Positions 1 through 12,664 of a stretch of 64,000 nucleotides of DNA are shown in pieces. The position numbers and the translations under genes were made by a program. Under the pieces are notes generated by a model that made no database searches, had not been told where the DNA came from, and was given only the letters and a program-made list of their open reading frames with translations. This stretch comes from Strongylocentrotus purpuratus. Taxonomy: Eukaryota; Echinodermata; Echinoidea; Camarodonta; Strongylocentrotidae. Each line of letters begins with the position of its first letter. The first letter of the stretch is position 1. Location of the stretch: contig NW_022145606.1 in the NCBI RefSeq assembly GCF_000002235.5, forward strand, positions 23,186,595-23,250,594, given 5' to 3'.

Positions 1-1480
1 AAAGTAGGGGTAAATAGGCAAACCAATGTCTAAATATGGTAGATTTACATTTCGATGTTTCCCTTTGTAGGTGCCCCTTATCTTCCAGAAAGTGTCATTT
101 TTTATGGTGCCCCCCCCCCTTCCCCCCCCCCCCCATTTGTGAAAATGCTCCACATCGTCTGTTTGTGCTTAACCTTTTGATTCTTTTAAATTTAGCTTTG
201 ATTCAATTTTACTCATACTCCCGATCGTGTATCGTGTATTTCAAAATACTGAAAGTTCCTTTATATTTAACGATGTTCCACGATATTTGGTTTACGGTTT
301 ATTAAAATACTGAACCTGGCAGTCCGTAGGCTGAATTACATGATATAAATAATTGTACTTGCACATCAATGTTGTAACAATTATCAATCATTACATTCCC
401 TCTAGACAGCTACGTTCTCAAAACTCTGGCATACTTGTTATTCCTAGGGTTAAAACTAAGTGTTGGGGGGGGGGGGGGGGTGAACCTTCGCTCATGCTGG
501 GCCTTCCTTATGGAATACTCTTCCTCAATGGATTTAAACAAAAGCAGTTCTGGTGAAGTGTTACAAAATAACATTAAGAAATATCTGTTTAATTTAGCCT
601 ATAATTGATTACCATTACCTTTCGTGTCTGTAACTTTCCTATTGCACTTTTGTTTATATTTATCACGTATTTCATCTTTCGCACAAGCTGTGCCTTGAGC
701 AATTGATTGTCAAGTGGATTTGGCGACAAAAAAAAATCTTATGTATTATTATGATTATTATTATTAGAACATCAAAACATAAAGACAATATGGCAATCAA
801 AATAATTAAGTCAGTATTCTTAAAACAGGGTCAAGCTATGTTCACATATTGCACTGAGAGATATAGCAAAACAGGAGAGGAAAATGGGAGAAAATGAGAG
901 TTGGAGAAGAGGGAATCGAGAGGAGGATAATAGAAAGAACGAAGTAAATGTAAGAAACAGGTAACCGTTGGAGATTGAAAAGGGGGTGGGGGAGAAAGAG
1001 GGAGAGAGAGAATTTGAGGAAGTATACATACTGTGTATGCAAAATTACAGATTATAGTACCGCATTTAATGTCATTCATACAGATTAAAATAGTTAAAAT
1101 GCAATAAATGAAGTTGTACTTTGAATGAAATGGGAGTAATGCGTAATATCACACTAAAGATTTAAACATACTATATTTCAAAACCAGACTTTGAACATGT
1201 TTTGTGTAAACTTCAATAATGATATCTTACTGAAGAAGATGAAAGACAAATTCCATCAGACAAGGGAGGAGTCGAAATGAAAGAAGGGAAAGAAAAGGGC
1301 AAGGGAGAGAGAGAGAAGAAAGAGAGAGAGAGAGAGAGGGGGGGGGGGTGCAAAGATAAGGAGGACAGAGAAGAGTAGGTAGATGGGCGTATGAGAGAGA
1401 GAAAGATGAAAGAGTTATGAGAAAGAGTGAGAGAGAAGGAGAGAGAGAGAGAGAGAGAGAGAAGGGTGGGACGTCCTGGG
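1..1480. other. No gene seen; purine-rich low-complexity DNA
   Basis: I see no coding exon here. The stretch holds short C-runs and G-runs (about 108-134 and 465-481) and two purine-rich blocks on the plus strand (about 865-1020 and 1260-1470, mostly GA and GAGAGG). Open frames across these blocks are low-complexity and are not genes. Confidence 0.7.
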
Positions 1481-1486
1481 AAAAGG

Positions 1487-1695
1487 CCGGTGTGACCGCG
1501 TAGAATGTAACCCGCACCGATCGTTCGACTATTAGAGATCGATCGAGAGCGGACGATCGGTGCGGATTTTATCCGCGCAGAATGTCCGTGTCGGACATTC
1601 CGTGCGCGCCTCAAATGTCTGACGGACAATCCATGCGGAAGAGGTCTCGCACCAATAGTCCGCCTGCCGCACCGAATGTCCGTACTCTAGTCCAC
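1487..1695. repeat. GC-rich palindromic patch related to 12150-12308
   Basis: A GC-rich island in AT-rich DNA, full of short inverted repeats around 'cggacgatcggtgcgg' and 'gtccgacggac'. It begins with CCGGTGTGACCGCG, whose reverse complement ends the similar island at 12150-12308. These look like ends of a TIR-bearing DNA element family; no transposase is visible. Confidence 0.45.
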
Positions 1696-3393
1696 ACATA
1701 TAAATAGTCAATATAGTGGAGGCTGTTAGGGCTAAATAGGGATTGTTTGGTGCAGATTCTTCTAAAAGCACCAAATTTGGCCCAGAGGTAGATTATAAAA
1801 TTACCATACTTTTACGATTCCTTCCGGACGCCAAGAAGGGTACCCTCTGGGTATGCCATATTGGGCAAATCCAAAATGGCCGCCATCTGAGTTAAAGGTC
1901 AAGCGTAGTTCCAAAAGGAAAAGCGGTTGTATGATAACAGTTTATATATTTATGGGGTTTTGGGGGTCAGAGAATCTGATTATGATATTCTTTCATCAAT
2001 TTAAGATCTCCTTGGGGCTGCCATACTGGTCATATTGGTCAAATCCAAAATGGCCGCCATCTGATAGTTACAGGTCAAGTGTAGTTACGAAAGAAAATGG
2101 GCTAGTATGATAAAAGTTTATATATTTATGGGGTTTTCGGGGTCAGAGAATCTGATTATGATATTCTTTCATCGTTTTGAGATCTCCTCGGGTCATACTG
2201 GTAATATTGGTCAAATCCAAAATGGCCGCCATTTGATAGTTCCAGATCAATAGTAGTTCCAAAAGGAAAAGAGCTAAAATGATAACAAAAAATTATATAG
2301 TAAGGGAGTTTTCTGGGTCAGAGAATCTGATTATGATGTTGCTTGTATCAATATTGCAGGTCTCCTTGGGGCTGTCATGCTGGCCATATTGGCCAAATAA
2401 AAAATGGCCGCCATCCGAGTTAAAGGTCAAGCGTAGTTTCAAAAGGAAAAGGACCAGTATGATAACAGTTGATGAATTCATGGGGTTTCCGGGGTCGGAT
2501 AATCTGATTATGATGTTCTTTTATCAATTTTATTTCACCATCCTGTCCTAAGGCTACAATGAAGTCCATTTCCTAGTTGAAGAAGATGAGTGAAGATGCG
2601 CCAAATTCACACTTGAGTGGGTTTAAATCTTGGCCTGCGCCCATATGTTTCATCAATATGCAAACTTTCCTCTGTGAAATGCATAATACATTCGTTTTCG
2701 AGGATTGGCAAGGAAAAAAGATAAACAGTAAAAACAGACCATGAATAAAGAAATAAACAGCTTGTTCGATTTGTTTTGAAGCATTATATTCAAACACCCG
2801 GACAGCTTTATCTTTATTATCCATATAAATAACGTCTCTAATCACTGTCAGACGGGAGATAATACCAATACGAAATGCATTAAGCAACGTCTAGACATAA
2901 CGGTCGAATCTCAACTTTAGTTTTCTCATTCTTCTTTACATTTCGAAGCGTTACAAGGGATCTTAATCCCTTTTTTCTACATACATCAATGCCCCCATTT
3001 AAGCATGCTTTGAATCTGGTCACGCTTCGAAAAGTTCGTGGCCTAGCATTTTGCTTCTGTTGATGATCAAATAGAGAAAGCACCCTTTATAGATCAAGGA
3101 GAGTTTGAACAAAGCACGAGGTAGGAGCAGTGCAATTTAAATATCAAGGGATGGATTAGAGTTTATTTCTAAAATGAAATGAAAGGGCTATTTTATTTTC
3201 ATGAGTCCTTTCACTTCATTGAAGAAATAACCTCTCTTTATATCTTAGAGACACTTTCTCTTGAAAGTCAAATAAACTCGAGAGCATCCTGGGGATCCGC
3301 CCTGGAACCCCTGGAAGGGGCTCTTCCAGGCCCCTAAAGCTGTGCCATATTGTACGGATCCATTAGAAAGCAAAATAAGCCCAATAAATAATT

Positions 3394-3394
<1 letters not shown>

Positions 3395-3448
<54 letters not shown>

Positions 3449-3460
3449 GTATACATATAT
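3395..3460. repeat. (TA)n microsatellite
   Basis: About 20 TA dinucleotides followed by TATG steps. A second (TA)n tract lies at 3866-3899, just after the telomere-like tract. Confidence 0.9.
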
Positions 3461-3686
3461 TTTACTAAAGGCGTCATTAGAGGGACATTTGGAGTGAAAA
3501 AATGAGTCATTAAGTAGACATTGTCATTAGAAGGACAATATGGTCTCCTCTTAACGTTTTTTTACGTTTTATTTCTCATAGAAGGCCCAATTTGTTTATA
3601 TATCTCTCTATATATATGTAATTTCACTAAAGGCGTCATTGGAGGGACATATTTTGGAGTGAAAAAATGAGTCATTAAGTAGACAT

Positions 3687-3829
3687 TAGGATTAGGGTTA
3701 GGGTAAGGATTAGGGTTAGGGTAAGGGTTAGGGTTAGGGTTAGGTTTAGGTTTAGGGTTAGGGTTAGGGTTAGGTTTAGGTTTAGGGTTAGGTTTTAGGG
3801 TTAGGGTTAGGGTTAGGGTTAGGATTTTT
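3687..3829 (+). repeat. Interstitial TTAGGG telomere-like tract
   Basis: About 140 bases of TTAGGG with single-base variants (TAAGGG, TTTAGG, GGATTAGGG). It directly follows the second of two direct copies (about 3463-3525 and 3624-3686) of a 60-base module containing 'gagtcattaagtagacatt'. It is internal to the 3.9-kb element, so it is not a chromosome end. Confidence 0.85.
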
Positions 3830-3859
3830 ATGATGTCCGCCTAATGTACCATGTAGGGT

Positions 3860-3902
<43 letters not shown>

Positions 3903-5737
3903 CTCCTATGCAAACTTCCTCTGTGAAATGCATACAAAATTCGTTTTCGAGGGTTGGCAATGAAAATAGATAAACAGTAGAAACAGACCATGAATAAAGA
4001 AATAAACAGCTTGTTCGATTTGTTTTGACGCATTATCTTTAAAAACCCGGACAGCTTTATCTTTATTATCCTTAAAAAATAACTTCTTTAATCACTCTGA
4101 GATGGAATAAAATACCAAACGAATTGCATTATGCAACGTCTAGACATAAAGTTTGAATCTCAACTTTATTTTTCTTATTCTTCTTTTAAATTTCGAAGCG
4201 TTGCATGGGATCTTAATCCTGTTTTTTTTTCTACATACATTAATGCCCCCATTTAAGCATACTTGGAATCTGGTCACGCTTCGAAAAGTTCGTGGCCTAG
4301 CCTTTCGCTTCTGTTGATGATCAAATAAAGAAAGCAGTCTTTATAGATCAGGGAGAGTGTGAAAAAGCACACAGTAGGAGTAGTGCAGTTAAAATATCAA
4401 AGGATGGATTAGAGTTTATTTCTAAAATGAAATGAAACTGAAAGGGCTATTTTATTTTCAAGAGTCCTTTCACTTCATTTAAGAAATAATCACTCTGAGA
4501 TGGAATTAAAATACCAAAACAAATTGCATTATGCAACGTCTAGACATAAAGGTGAAATCTCAACTTTATTTTTCTTATTCTTCTTTTAAATTTCGAAGCG
4601 TTGCATGGGATCTTAATCCTGTTTTTTCTACATACATCAATGCCCCCATTTAAGCATACTTAGAATCTGGTCACGCTTCGAAAAGTTCGTGGCCTAGCAT
4701 TTTGCTTCTGTTGATGATCAAATAGAGAAAGCATCCTTTATAGAACAGGGAGAGTGTGAACAAAGCACGAAGTAGGAGCAGTGCAATTTAAATATCAATT
4801 TAAAAACCCAGACAGCTTTATCTTTATTATCCTTAAAAAATAACGTCTATAATCACTCTGAGATGGAATAAAATACCAATACGAATTGCATTATGCAACG
4901 TCTAGACATAAAGATCGAGTCCCTGGGGACTTGGATCACGATAATGCCGATAATACTTTACCGATGACCAGATTTCAAGTAAAGTTTACTAAAAAGAACC
5001 AATTCCGACATTCAGAAATGATTTTCGGTGACTGATGTGTCAGATGTGATCATTCACAAAGGAAAGGCCAGCACACAAAAACAAATTACAGTTCCTCTGT
5101 CAGCTCTCTTTATGTTCATGTAATCTTTGTAAAAGTTCGTTCCCGATTTTGGCGCATGCGGAGTGTGCAATTACGAACTCGCTTATGGATAAAAGAACAT
5201 CATAATCAGATTATCCGACCCCGAAAACCCAATGAATTCATCAACTTTTATCATACTAGCCCATTTCCTTTCATAACTATACTTGACCTGTAACTCAGAT
5301 GGCGGCCATTTTGGATTTGACCAATATGACGAGTAAGCTAGGCAGCCCCAAGGAGACCTCAAATCAATGAAAGAACATCAAAATCAGATTCTCTGACCCC
5401 CAAAACCCCATAAATATATAAACTATAATCATACAAGCGCTTTTCCTTTTGGAACTACGCTTGACCTTTAACTCAGATAGTGGCCATTTTGGATTTGCCC
5501 AAGATGGCAGTCCCAGAGAGCGCCCTTCTTGGCGTCCGGCAGAAATCGTAATAGTGTGGTATAATCTACCTCTGGGGCAAATTTGGTGCTTTTAGAAGAA
5601 TCTGCACCAAAATATCCCTAACAGCCCCCACTAATACAAGTATAATTATACTTAATGAATGAAACGACTGGATAACCCATATTCAGCTTTGCCAGCTAGC
5701 TAGGGACTACACTACAGGTCTTCCCGGCGCGGGTCCA

Positions 5738-5950
5738 TGGGGGAGGGGGGGGGGGGCGCGGGGCGAGAGGGTCTTGACCCCAAACCGCCAACAAAAAAAT
5801 GAAGAGAGAGAGAGAGAGAGAGAGTCAGAGAGAGAGAGAAGGTAAAGCGGAGAGTAAGGGAAAGGAAGAAGAGGAAGAAGAAAAGAAAAGGGGGAAAAGA
5901 AGGAGATCGAGGGCGAAAGGCCTTTGCCACCCCCTCCCCCCTCCCCTCAG

Positions 5951-5997
<47 letters not shown>

Positions 5998-7409
5998 AGA
6001 GAAAGAAGGAAGGAAAAATAAAGGAAAGGGAAAGAAGAGACAAAGGGAAAGGAAGAAGAAAATAAAAGGGGAAAGAAGGAGATCGGGGAGCCGCCGAAAG
6101 GGCTTTGCTTCCCAGGTTGTTGCCCCCCCCCCCCCAAAAGCAAAAAGAAAGAGAGAAGGAAGAGAAGGGAAAGAAAAAAGGGAAAAGAGGAGATAAAGAG
6201 AAAGAAGGGAAAGAAGGGGGATATCAGTTGCAGTTTTCCCGCCAACAAGTTGGGGATCGGGGGGAGGGCAAATGGCCCTTGTCCCCCCCCCCCCCCCTTC
6301 TACAGCAAACTTAAAAGAGAGAGAAAGGAAGAGAAGGGAAAGGGAAAGAAAAGAAAGGTACGGGAGATCAATTGTGATTTTTCCCATCACGCGGTGTGGA
6401 TCGGGGGCGAAAGGCCTTCGCCTGCCCTCCCCTGGCAAACAAAGAGAGAGAGAGAGAGAAGGAAGGAAAAGAAGGGAAAGGGAAAGAAGAGAGAAGAGGA
6501 AAGGAAGAAGAAAAGAAAAAGGGGAAAAGAAGGAGATCGGGGGGGGGCGGAAGGGCCTTGCCGCCCATGCTGTTGCCTCCCCCCCCCCCCCCGCAAAACA
6601 AGAGAGAAGGAAGGAAAGGGTAAGAATCAAAAGAAGAAAAGAAAAGAAGGGATATCAGTTGGGAAAAAGGAGAGCTAAAATGGAACACAAAAGAGGAAGA
6701 AGAAAATAAAAGGGTGAAAAGAAGCAAAGATCAGTTGCGATTAATCCCACCAAAATCGTGTGGATCGGGGGGAGGGGGCGAAAGGCCCCTGCCTCCCTCA
6801 GCAAACTTAAATGTGTGTGAGAGAGAGAGAAAGAGAGAAGTAAGGGAAGGGAAAGGGGGGAAAAAAGAGGAAGAAGAAAGGAAGGGGAGATCAGTTGCAA
6901 TTTGTCCCGATTTATACCCCTCCCCCCCCCCTCCTTAGCAAAGAGAGAGAGAGAAGGAAGGAAAAGAAGGGAAAGGGAAATAAGAGAAAAGGAAGAAGAA
7001 AAGAAAAAAGCGAAAAGAAGGAGATTGGGGGCCGGAAGGGCCTTGCCGCCCATGCTGTTGTCCCCCCCCCCCCCGCGCAAAACAAGAGAGAAGGAAGGAA
7101 AGGGAAAGAAACAAAAGAGGAAAAGAAAGGAAGGAATATCAGTTGCAATTTTTCTGCAAACAAGATGTGGATCGCGGAGAAAGGTCTTTGTCTCTGCCCC
7201 TCCCCTCCCCGACCACCCCACCCTATCCCCGCCAAAAAAAAGAGAGAAAGAAGGGAAAGGGAAAGAGGAGAGCTAAAATGAAACACAAAAGAGGAAGAAG
7301 AAAATAAAAGGGTGAAAAGAAGCAAAGATCAGTTGCGATTAATCCCACCAAAATCGTGTGGATCGGGGGGAGGGGGCGAAAGGCCCCTGCCTCCCTCAGC
7401 AAACTTAAA

Positions 7410-7467
<58 letters not shown>

Positions 7468-7545
7468 AAGGGAAGTGAAAGGGAAAGAGGAGAGAAAGGG
7501 ACAGAAAACAAAGAGGAAGAAAAGAAAAGGAATTAGGGAAGATCA
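5738..7545 (+). repeat. Polypurine tandem array with diverged units
   Basis: At least seven diverged units. Each carries a conserved core ('gatcagttgcgatt', then 'gtggatcgggg', then 'cgaaaggcc', then a C-run, then 'gcaaa') followed by a long GA/GGAA tract. The interval 6660-6830 is almost exactly repeated at 7265-7430, and 6530-6620 resembles 7010-7110, so copies were made by local duplication. An opposite-strand relative lies at 24620-24880 and a fragment at 23630-23770. Long open frames on both strands are low-complexity artefacts. Confidence 0.8.
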
Positions 7546-7549
7546 GTTG

Positions 7550-8220
7550 CGATTTTCATTGGTTCTTCCATCATCATTTTACAATTATCATTGTACAAAT
7601 GTATTTATATATTCATTTATTTATTCTTGTTTGATAACAAAAATATGAATATAAACTCATAAACTCATAACAGCAACAAAATTAAATGTAGAAGGAAACT
7701 TTCTTGCTGGGAGCAAGAAGCGCAAAAATTATCATGCATTTGCATGTACATGTCAGTGTATCATCATTAATATAATTCATATTGTTTAATTACATCTTGT
7801 GAAATAGTATGCATTCAAGCTTTGGGGATTTTTTGTTGGTGTATTTGTTTGAAAGAAAGCGTTTGGAGCTTATAATGCACATGTTGCAATTTCAGGTGCA
7901 ACTTAGTGTTCAAATATGGAACACGCACGGCCAGGCACTAGTGTAGGAAATCTTCAAATGTTAATCAGGTATATGACTAAATTACTTGTCTGTTGCCTTA
8001 CGAAAAAGTTTATATTTAGTCAGGCCTGAATTGAGTCGCAAAACAATTATTATGTTAAAAGGAAAAAAACATATGTCATGACATTCGAAATTCCCCAATA
8101 ACCAATACGATTGGAGAGCGAGTACTCGTTTTTGTTTTTCTTCAAAACTTACTCAACTATAAATAGCTGGCCCGGATACTTGAGCCTCTCACAAAACGCA
8201 AGTATAGGCCTGACGTGTCG
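7550..8220. other. No gene seen
   Basis: AT-rich sequence without recognisable exon, repeat array or TIR. Confidence 0.6.
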
Positions 8221-8221
8221 T

Positions 8222-9021
8222 CAGTGGCGTCGCTAGTCCTTTTTCAGTGGGGGGGGGGGGGGGATAGAGGTCAACGATTCCCGACAAAACAAGCCACCAA
8301 TTAATTACCGACAAAATCAAATGTTCCAATATCTACAAATTTAACCCTATAAACCCGGGGCCAAAGGCTAAATTGTTATGCGCAAATGGTCATTGTCGTC
8401 GACGACATCAATATACAATTTTTTTCGTCAACTTAGTAAGCATCATAGCTATATATTTTAATGCAGGCGCGTAGCTAGGATCTTATTTCAGGGAGGGGCG
8501 GTATTGAGCAAGCGAATCACTTAAAGAGTGCGCAAAGCGCTCCCTAGGTGGGGGAGGGGATGGGTGAAAGGCATCCCGCGCGAAGCGCAGTAGCTTAGAC
8601 GTTCCATTAAATTATTATGAAAAGAAGACGATTTGTTGTACCGTTCTCGACTCTTAATCCTTGTCTGAATTCAGTTTCCCCATCCCACACGATGCGCGGA
8701 GGCTTAGACGTTTCATTAAATTATTATAGAAAGAAGACAATTTGTTGTATACCGTTCTCTACTCTTAACCCTAATTGTCTGAATTCAGTTTCTCCCCCTC
8801 TCGTGCGAAGCGCGGGAGCTTCGACGTTTCATTAAATTGTTAGAAAAAGAAGACGATTCATTGAACCGACTCTAAATCATTGTCTGAAGTTTCAAAAATG
8901 TTTCTTTGTCCGATAAAAAGTCACAGCTCTAAGGGGAACAAATTGCTGGCCGACCGACATAAAAAAATACCACCGACTTCAACCCCACCCCCCCCCCCCC
9001 CCCCTTTAGCGACGCCCCTGA
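8222..9021. mobile_element. Non-autonomous element with hAT-like TIRs
   Basis: The left end reads CAGTGGCGTCGCTAG and the reverse complement of the right end reads CAGGGGCGTCGCTAA, each followed by a G-run. Such CAG-GGCGTMGC ends are typical of hAT-superfamily elements. I could not see a clean 8-bp target duplication. A second hAT-like end (CAGGCGCGTAGCTAGG) lies inside at about 8464, so two elements may overlap. Confidence 0.5.
8583..8890 (+). repeat. Three tandem ~110-bp units
   Basis: Three successive copies of a unit with 'gcttagacgtttcattaaat', 'agaagacgatttgttgta' and 'tgtctgaattcagtttc'. The last copy is shortened. Located inside the hAT-like element at 8222-9021. Confidence 0.75.
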
Positions 9022-9674
9022 ATGTAGAGTGGCCTGAGCGGGTAGGCACAGGGCGTGGTTCTAAACTTACAGAGACACTTCGATGAAGACACCTTTATTT
9101 CATGATTGCGTGTGTTGAACTGCCATGGGCTTTACAACTTTAAACCTCCAGGGTTTATTTTGCATATATAGGGATTTACATGATCATTTATATAATAAAA
9201 GGAAATAATGAATATTCAAATATCATAGGTAGCAAATAAAGGATGACTAACAGAGGAATGAAAACAAACAGATAGGAGAGGATGATCAAGCATAATGATG
9301 TGCACCAATCTATACATGTGAATTACTAAGTAGCCTGTTCACACTCCAGCTCTACAATAACAAAGCATTTGTAGCCTTACTTTTAAGCAGTTGAAGAAAT
9401 TAATAAAAGTAGGCCTACTTGAAGAAATCGTTGAATTATAAGATATTCAGTTTATTTTATTAAGTATGACAAAACACACATTTAACACCTTTGGAAAAAA
9501 TGATACCCCAGGAACGTGAAAAACAAAACTTTTATTGTCACACATGCCTATAATCGGACATATTTAAAAACGGAAATGTGGCACTTTGTCTTTGTCTTTA
9601 ATTTGCACCTGAAAATAAATTCTTTGTTCCTCGTCTATGTCATCGCGGCGAAAAATTTCAGACTTTTCTTCTTT

Positions 9675-10120
9675 TCATGCAGCCTCAGACAAATGTGCCA
9701 AAGAAGTTCTGTCTTCTTGTATTTCTGGAAACAAAGTTTGGGCAATAGTTTTCAAGTTCAGTTTATCTTTACGAGATTTCGTGTAATATTAAGCTTTGGT
9801 TGAGATTTCTTTGGGTCATTGTACTTATCAGAGAAGTTTTGATCCGTTTCAAGACAGAAAATGTTCTCTCGCAAGTTGCCGTTGTAACCGGGATTGCAAG
9901 GTAAATGAGAAGAAGGATGTGCACCTCTGAGAATGATCTCTGATAGATTGGACTGTTGTTGAAAATCTCACAGATTGTTTTAATGTATATTTGATAGGTT
10001 TACTCTCATCGTCGCACACGTCTTGGAGGCTTGTTAGCTGCCGAGTTAATGCTACAAAGTCAATATATCCGGCATACATTTCCCTCAACTCATCAGCACG
10101 AACAAAATATTGGGGAGGGG
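9675..10120 (-). pseudogene. hAT transposase C-terminal fragment (broken)
   Basis: Read on the minus strand, about 9780-9935 encodes the hAT dimerisation-domain signature: an IYLAIPVTTATCERTFSVLK block followed by RIKTSL and STMTQ. A downstream block with KDKLNLKTIAQTLFPEI ends at a stop at 9675-9677 but lies in a different frame, so there is a frameshift between about 9775 and 9785. Sequence further upstream (10000-10120) is open in yet another frame. In hAT transposases this domain mediates dimerisation and contributes a catalytic residue. The copy lacks the rest of the protein and is a decayed fragment. Confidence 0.85.
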
Positions 10121-10835
10121 GCTCATGATAACCGAGCCCGGCTGAAATATATATATATATATTTTTTTTTTGGGGGGGGGGTGGTTCAATGATATCCGGG
10201 CCCCTCAAAAATATCGGGGGGCTCCGTGATGTTATCCGAGCCCCACACAAATATCGGGGGGCTCCGTGATTTTATCCGAGCCCCACCAAAAATACTTGAG
10301 GGGGGGGGGGGCTTATGATATCTGAGCCCCACCAACATATGGGGGGGGGGGGGGGGGCTCAATGATATCAGAGTCCCTCCAAAATATTTGGGGGTTTAAA
10401 TGATATCCGAGATCTACCAAATATATTTTTGGGGTCAATGATAAGCGAGATCCGATGTCTGAGCCCCCCTCTCTCCTCCCTAAATAAATATTTATAAAAT
10501 GTTTATATTTGAATGGTACGTCTGTAGATTATAGGTATACATGAGTTTCATGCCTAGAATATAATCATTGGGGAGGAGGGGGTTCATGATATCCGAGCCT
10601 CGCAATAAGTCTCGGGGGCGGCTCAATGATATCTGAGCCCCACTTAAAATATTGGGGGCTCAATGGTATCTTAGCCCCTAAGGACTCAATGATATCTAAG
10701 CCCCACCAAAAGATTGGGGGGCTCAATTAATGATATCTATAAGCCCCGCCAAAAATATTGGGGGGGGGGGGGAGGGGCTCAATGATCTCTGAGCCCCCCC
10801 CCCCACTATTTTTTTCCTGCGCCCCCCAATCCCCC
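10112..10835 (+). repeat. G-rich minisatellite with a hairpin in every unit
   Basis: A tandem array of roughly 40-55-bp units of the form GGGGCTCAATGATATC then GAGCCCC then 'accaaaatat' then a G-run. The flanking GGGGCTC and GAGCCCC of each unit are reverse complements around 'aatgatatc'. Units vary in length and G-run size. About 180 bases in the middle (10440-10570) are less regular. Confidence 0.85.
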
Positions 10836-12149
10836 TCCTCCCGATTCCTAAGCCTAATTACAGTTCAATGAAGTCTATTTGTTAAACTTAAAGGGATTGG
10901 GTAACTTTGTTTTTGGTTCTGAAACAAAAAATCCTGGAATGATAGTTAGGGCTAGTTCTGATCGGAAAACGACCCAAATATCGGAGTATGGCAAGCTGCC
11001 CCAGGGCCTTTTCCTATATACGGATCAGAGAAAAAATACTTTAAACATTTCGGGGGTTACTTTTATGACTTTCGGGGGCTCTTTTTGGCATTTCGGGGGC
11101 TAATTCACCCCGAGCCCCCGTGTATTTTTCCTCCTGATACGGATAAGTGAGTGCCCTGATGGGTCTACTTCTAACTCGTGTTTTTAGCCCTTCTTTCTTT
11201 ACTTTTTCCTTTCCTTTCTTTTTTGTTTCCTTTCATTTCTTATTTTTTCAAAGAGGGGGGGGGGGGGCGGGTCCATCGCCCCCCCCCCCGTATATCCGCG
11301 CCTGAGTGACACCCACACAACTAACCTTATTTATTACCGAACAAAAAAATGGGGAAAGAGCCCCTCGACACCATAGGTGTAAGCATTCAGCCAGTTCCTA
11401 CTCCCCCCCCCCCCCCACCAATATAAACTTTAAAAGTGATTATTTTTTTCTAATTTGATACCAGTGATATACAGATGTTGCTGAATACTTTTTATGCGTT
11501 TGTTGGAGAATGACATATATCACAATTTACAGTCAGGCAAAAAATGTGCCTATTTACTATTTAGAGGCCGACATGTCAGGTCCCGCGGAACGGCGGGCTT
11601 GGGGGTTCAAGCCCCCCCCCCCTCCCAACCCCACACTTTTGAAAAAGTATATTAAAGAGAATTAAATAGAAAGAAATAGAAAAGAAAGTATGCTCATGTA
11701 ACCGTAATTAAATGCCCATACCCCTGAGCTAATTCCGGAGGCTCTGCCCCCTGGACCCCATCTTGGGCCCTAAGGCTGGCCCCTGGATGCTAATCTGACC
11801 TTAATTGTAATGCCTAAAACCCCTGCGCTTACGGGGGCTCCGCCCCTTGGACCATACGCCAATTAGTGACCTGCCAGTGTCATGGATATGGTATTAAAAT
11901 ATGCTCATCTGACCGTAAGTACGAAGCCACGTACAATCGATTACAACAGTAATTGTGGGGCCAATATCACGAGTATGCCTTCATATAATAAATGTTTTAA
12001 AGAAAATATTCACTTCTACTTTCAAAAGGACTGGCCCATTTGCTTTAAAAAATTGTAGAGAGTTATTATTATGTAATTTCTAGAAAAAATGAGTCTAAAT
12101 ACATTGATTTGCCGAGTTTCTTCCTTTTTATCAAATATACACGTAAAAC

Positions 12150-12308
12150 AATGGGGGGGACAGACTGCGCGGATAGCAATCCGCACGGATCGTCCCTCGG
12201 ACGATCCGTGCGAGTCACGGACGATCCGTGCGAGCAGAAAACCCGCATATTATGTCCGACGGACAAACGAAACTGGTAGGACAAACGGCGCGGTCACACC
12301 GGTCGAAA
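12150..12308. repeat. GC-rich palindromic patch related to 1487-1695
   Basis: Contains 'cggacgatccgtgcgag' twice in direct order with its inverted partner, and ends in CGCGGTCACACCGG, the reverse complement of the start of the island at 1487. Probably a TIR or foldback remnant. Confidence 0.45.
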
Positions 12309-12664
12309 CAAGTTATTCATAATTGCAACCCCTTCAACCATTTGAACATCACAAGATTCGGAGCAGTTACAGATATTAAACACAAATATTGGTATTTATT
12401 TTGCAATTTGCTGTTGAATATGAGAGCAGAAATCAGCGCAACGAGCGTGAACATACATACACATGTACACACAAAACCCATCGACAAAACAATTTCAGTA
12501 TAGTCCGGTAGAAGTTTTTCAGACCCGGAAAAGGTGTTAAGTACCAGGTGTTTTTTGTTGATTCGTTTTCTAGATGGGTTTGGAGGTAAATTCAGCTTGG
12601 TTGCCATCTTGGCAACCTTGGGCAATTCTATTTATAAGCCTTATTAGCATAATCATCAAATTAG

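Larger units (their letters stand above)
2655..4920. repeat. Duplicated ~560-bp module inside the 3.9-kb element
   Basis: A module starting 'aaactttcctctgtgaaatg' and passing through 'gaaataaacagcttgttcga' and 'gcaacgtctagacataa' occurs at about 2655-3235, again at 3905-4485, and partially at about 4485-4800 and 4800-4915. The copies share orientation and differ by scattered substitutions and small indels. No coding potential was recognised. Confidence 0.75.
1714..5633. mobile_element. 3.9-kb DNA element with long inverted ends
   Basis: The left end (TAGTGGAGGCTGTTAGGG) and the reverse complement of the right end (TAGTGGGGGCTGTTAGGG) match and stay alignable inward for several hundred bases, including 'gcagattcttctaaaagc' and 'aaaatggccgcc'. 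Left arm is about 1714-2545, right arm about 5200-5633. ATA lies outside both ends, a possible 3-bp target duplication. Each arm contains tandem units of about 175 bp (four on the left, two on the right) built on the phrase 'aaatccaaaatggccgcc'. No transposase is visible, so it is non-autonomous; the superfamily is unknown to me. Confidence 0.75.

Noticed and set aside
3788-4033. Minus-strand frame with (NP)n
   Set aside because: Read-through of the TTAGGG tract.
5712-7325. Many long open frames rich in SLSLSLS or REREREK
   Set aside because: Products of GA/CT repeats. They lack complexity, splice structure and homology.
10112-10835. Possible CRISPR array
   Set aside because: Units vary in length, spacers are G-runs, there are no cas genes, and the host is an animal. 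It is a minisatellite.
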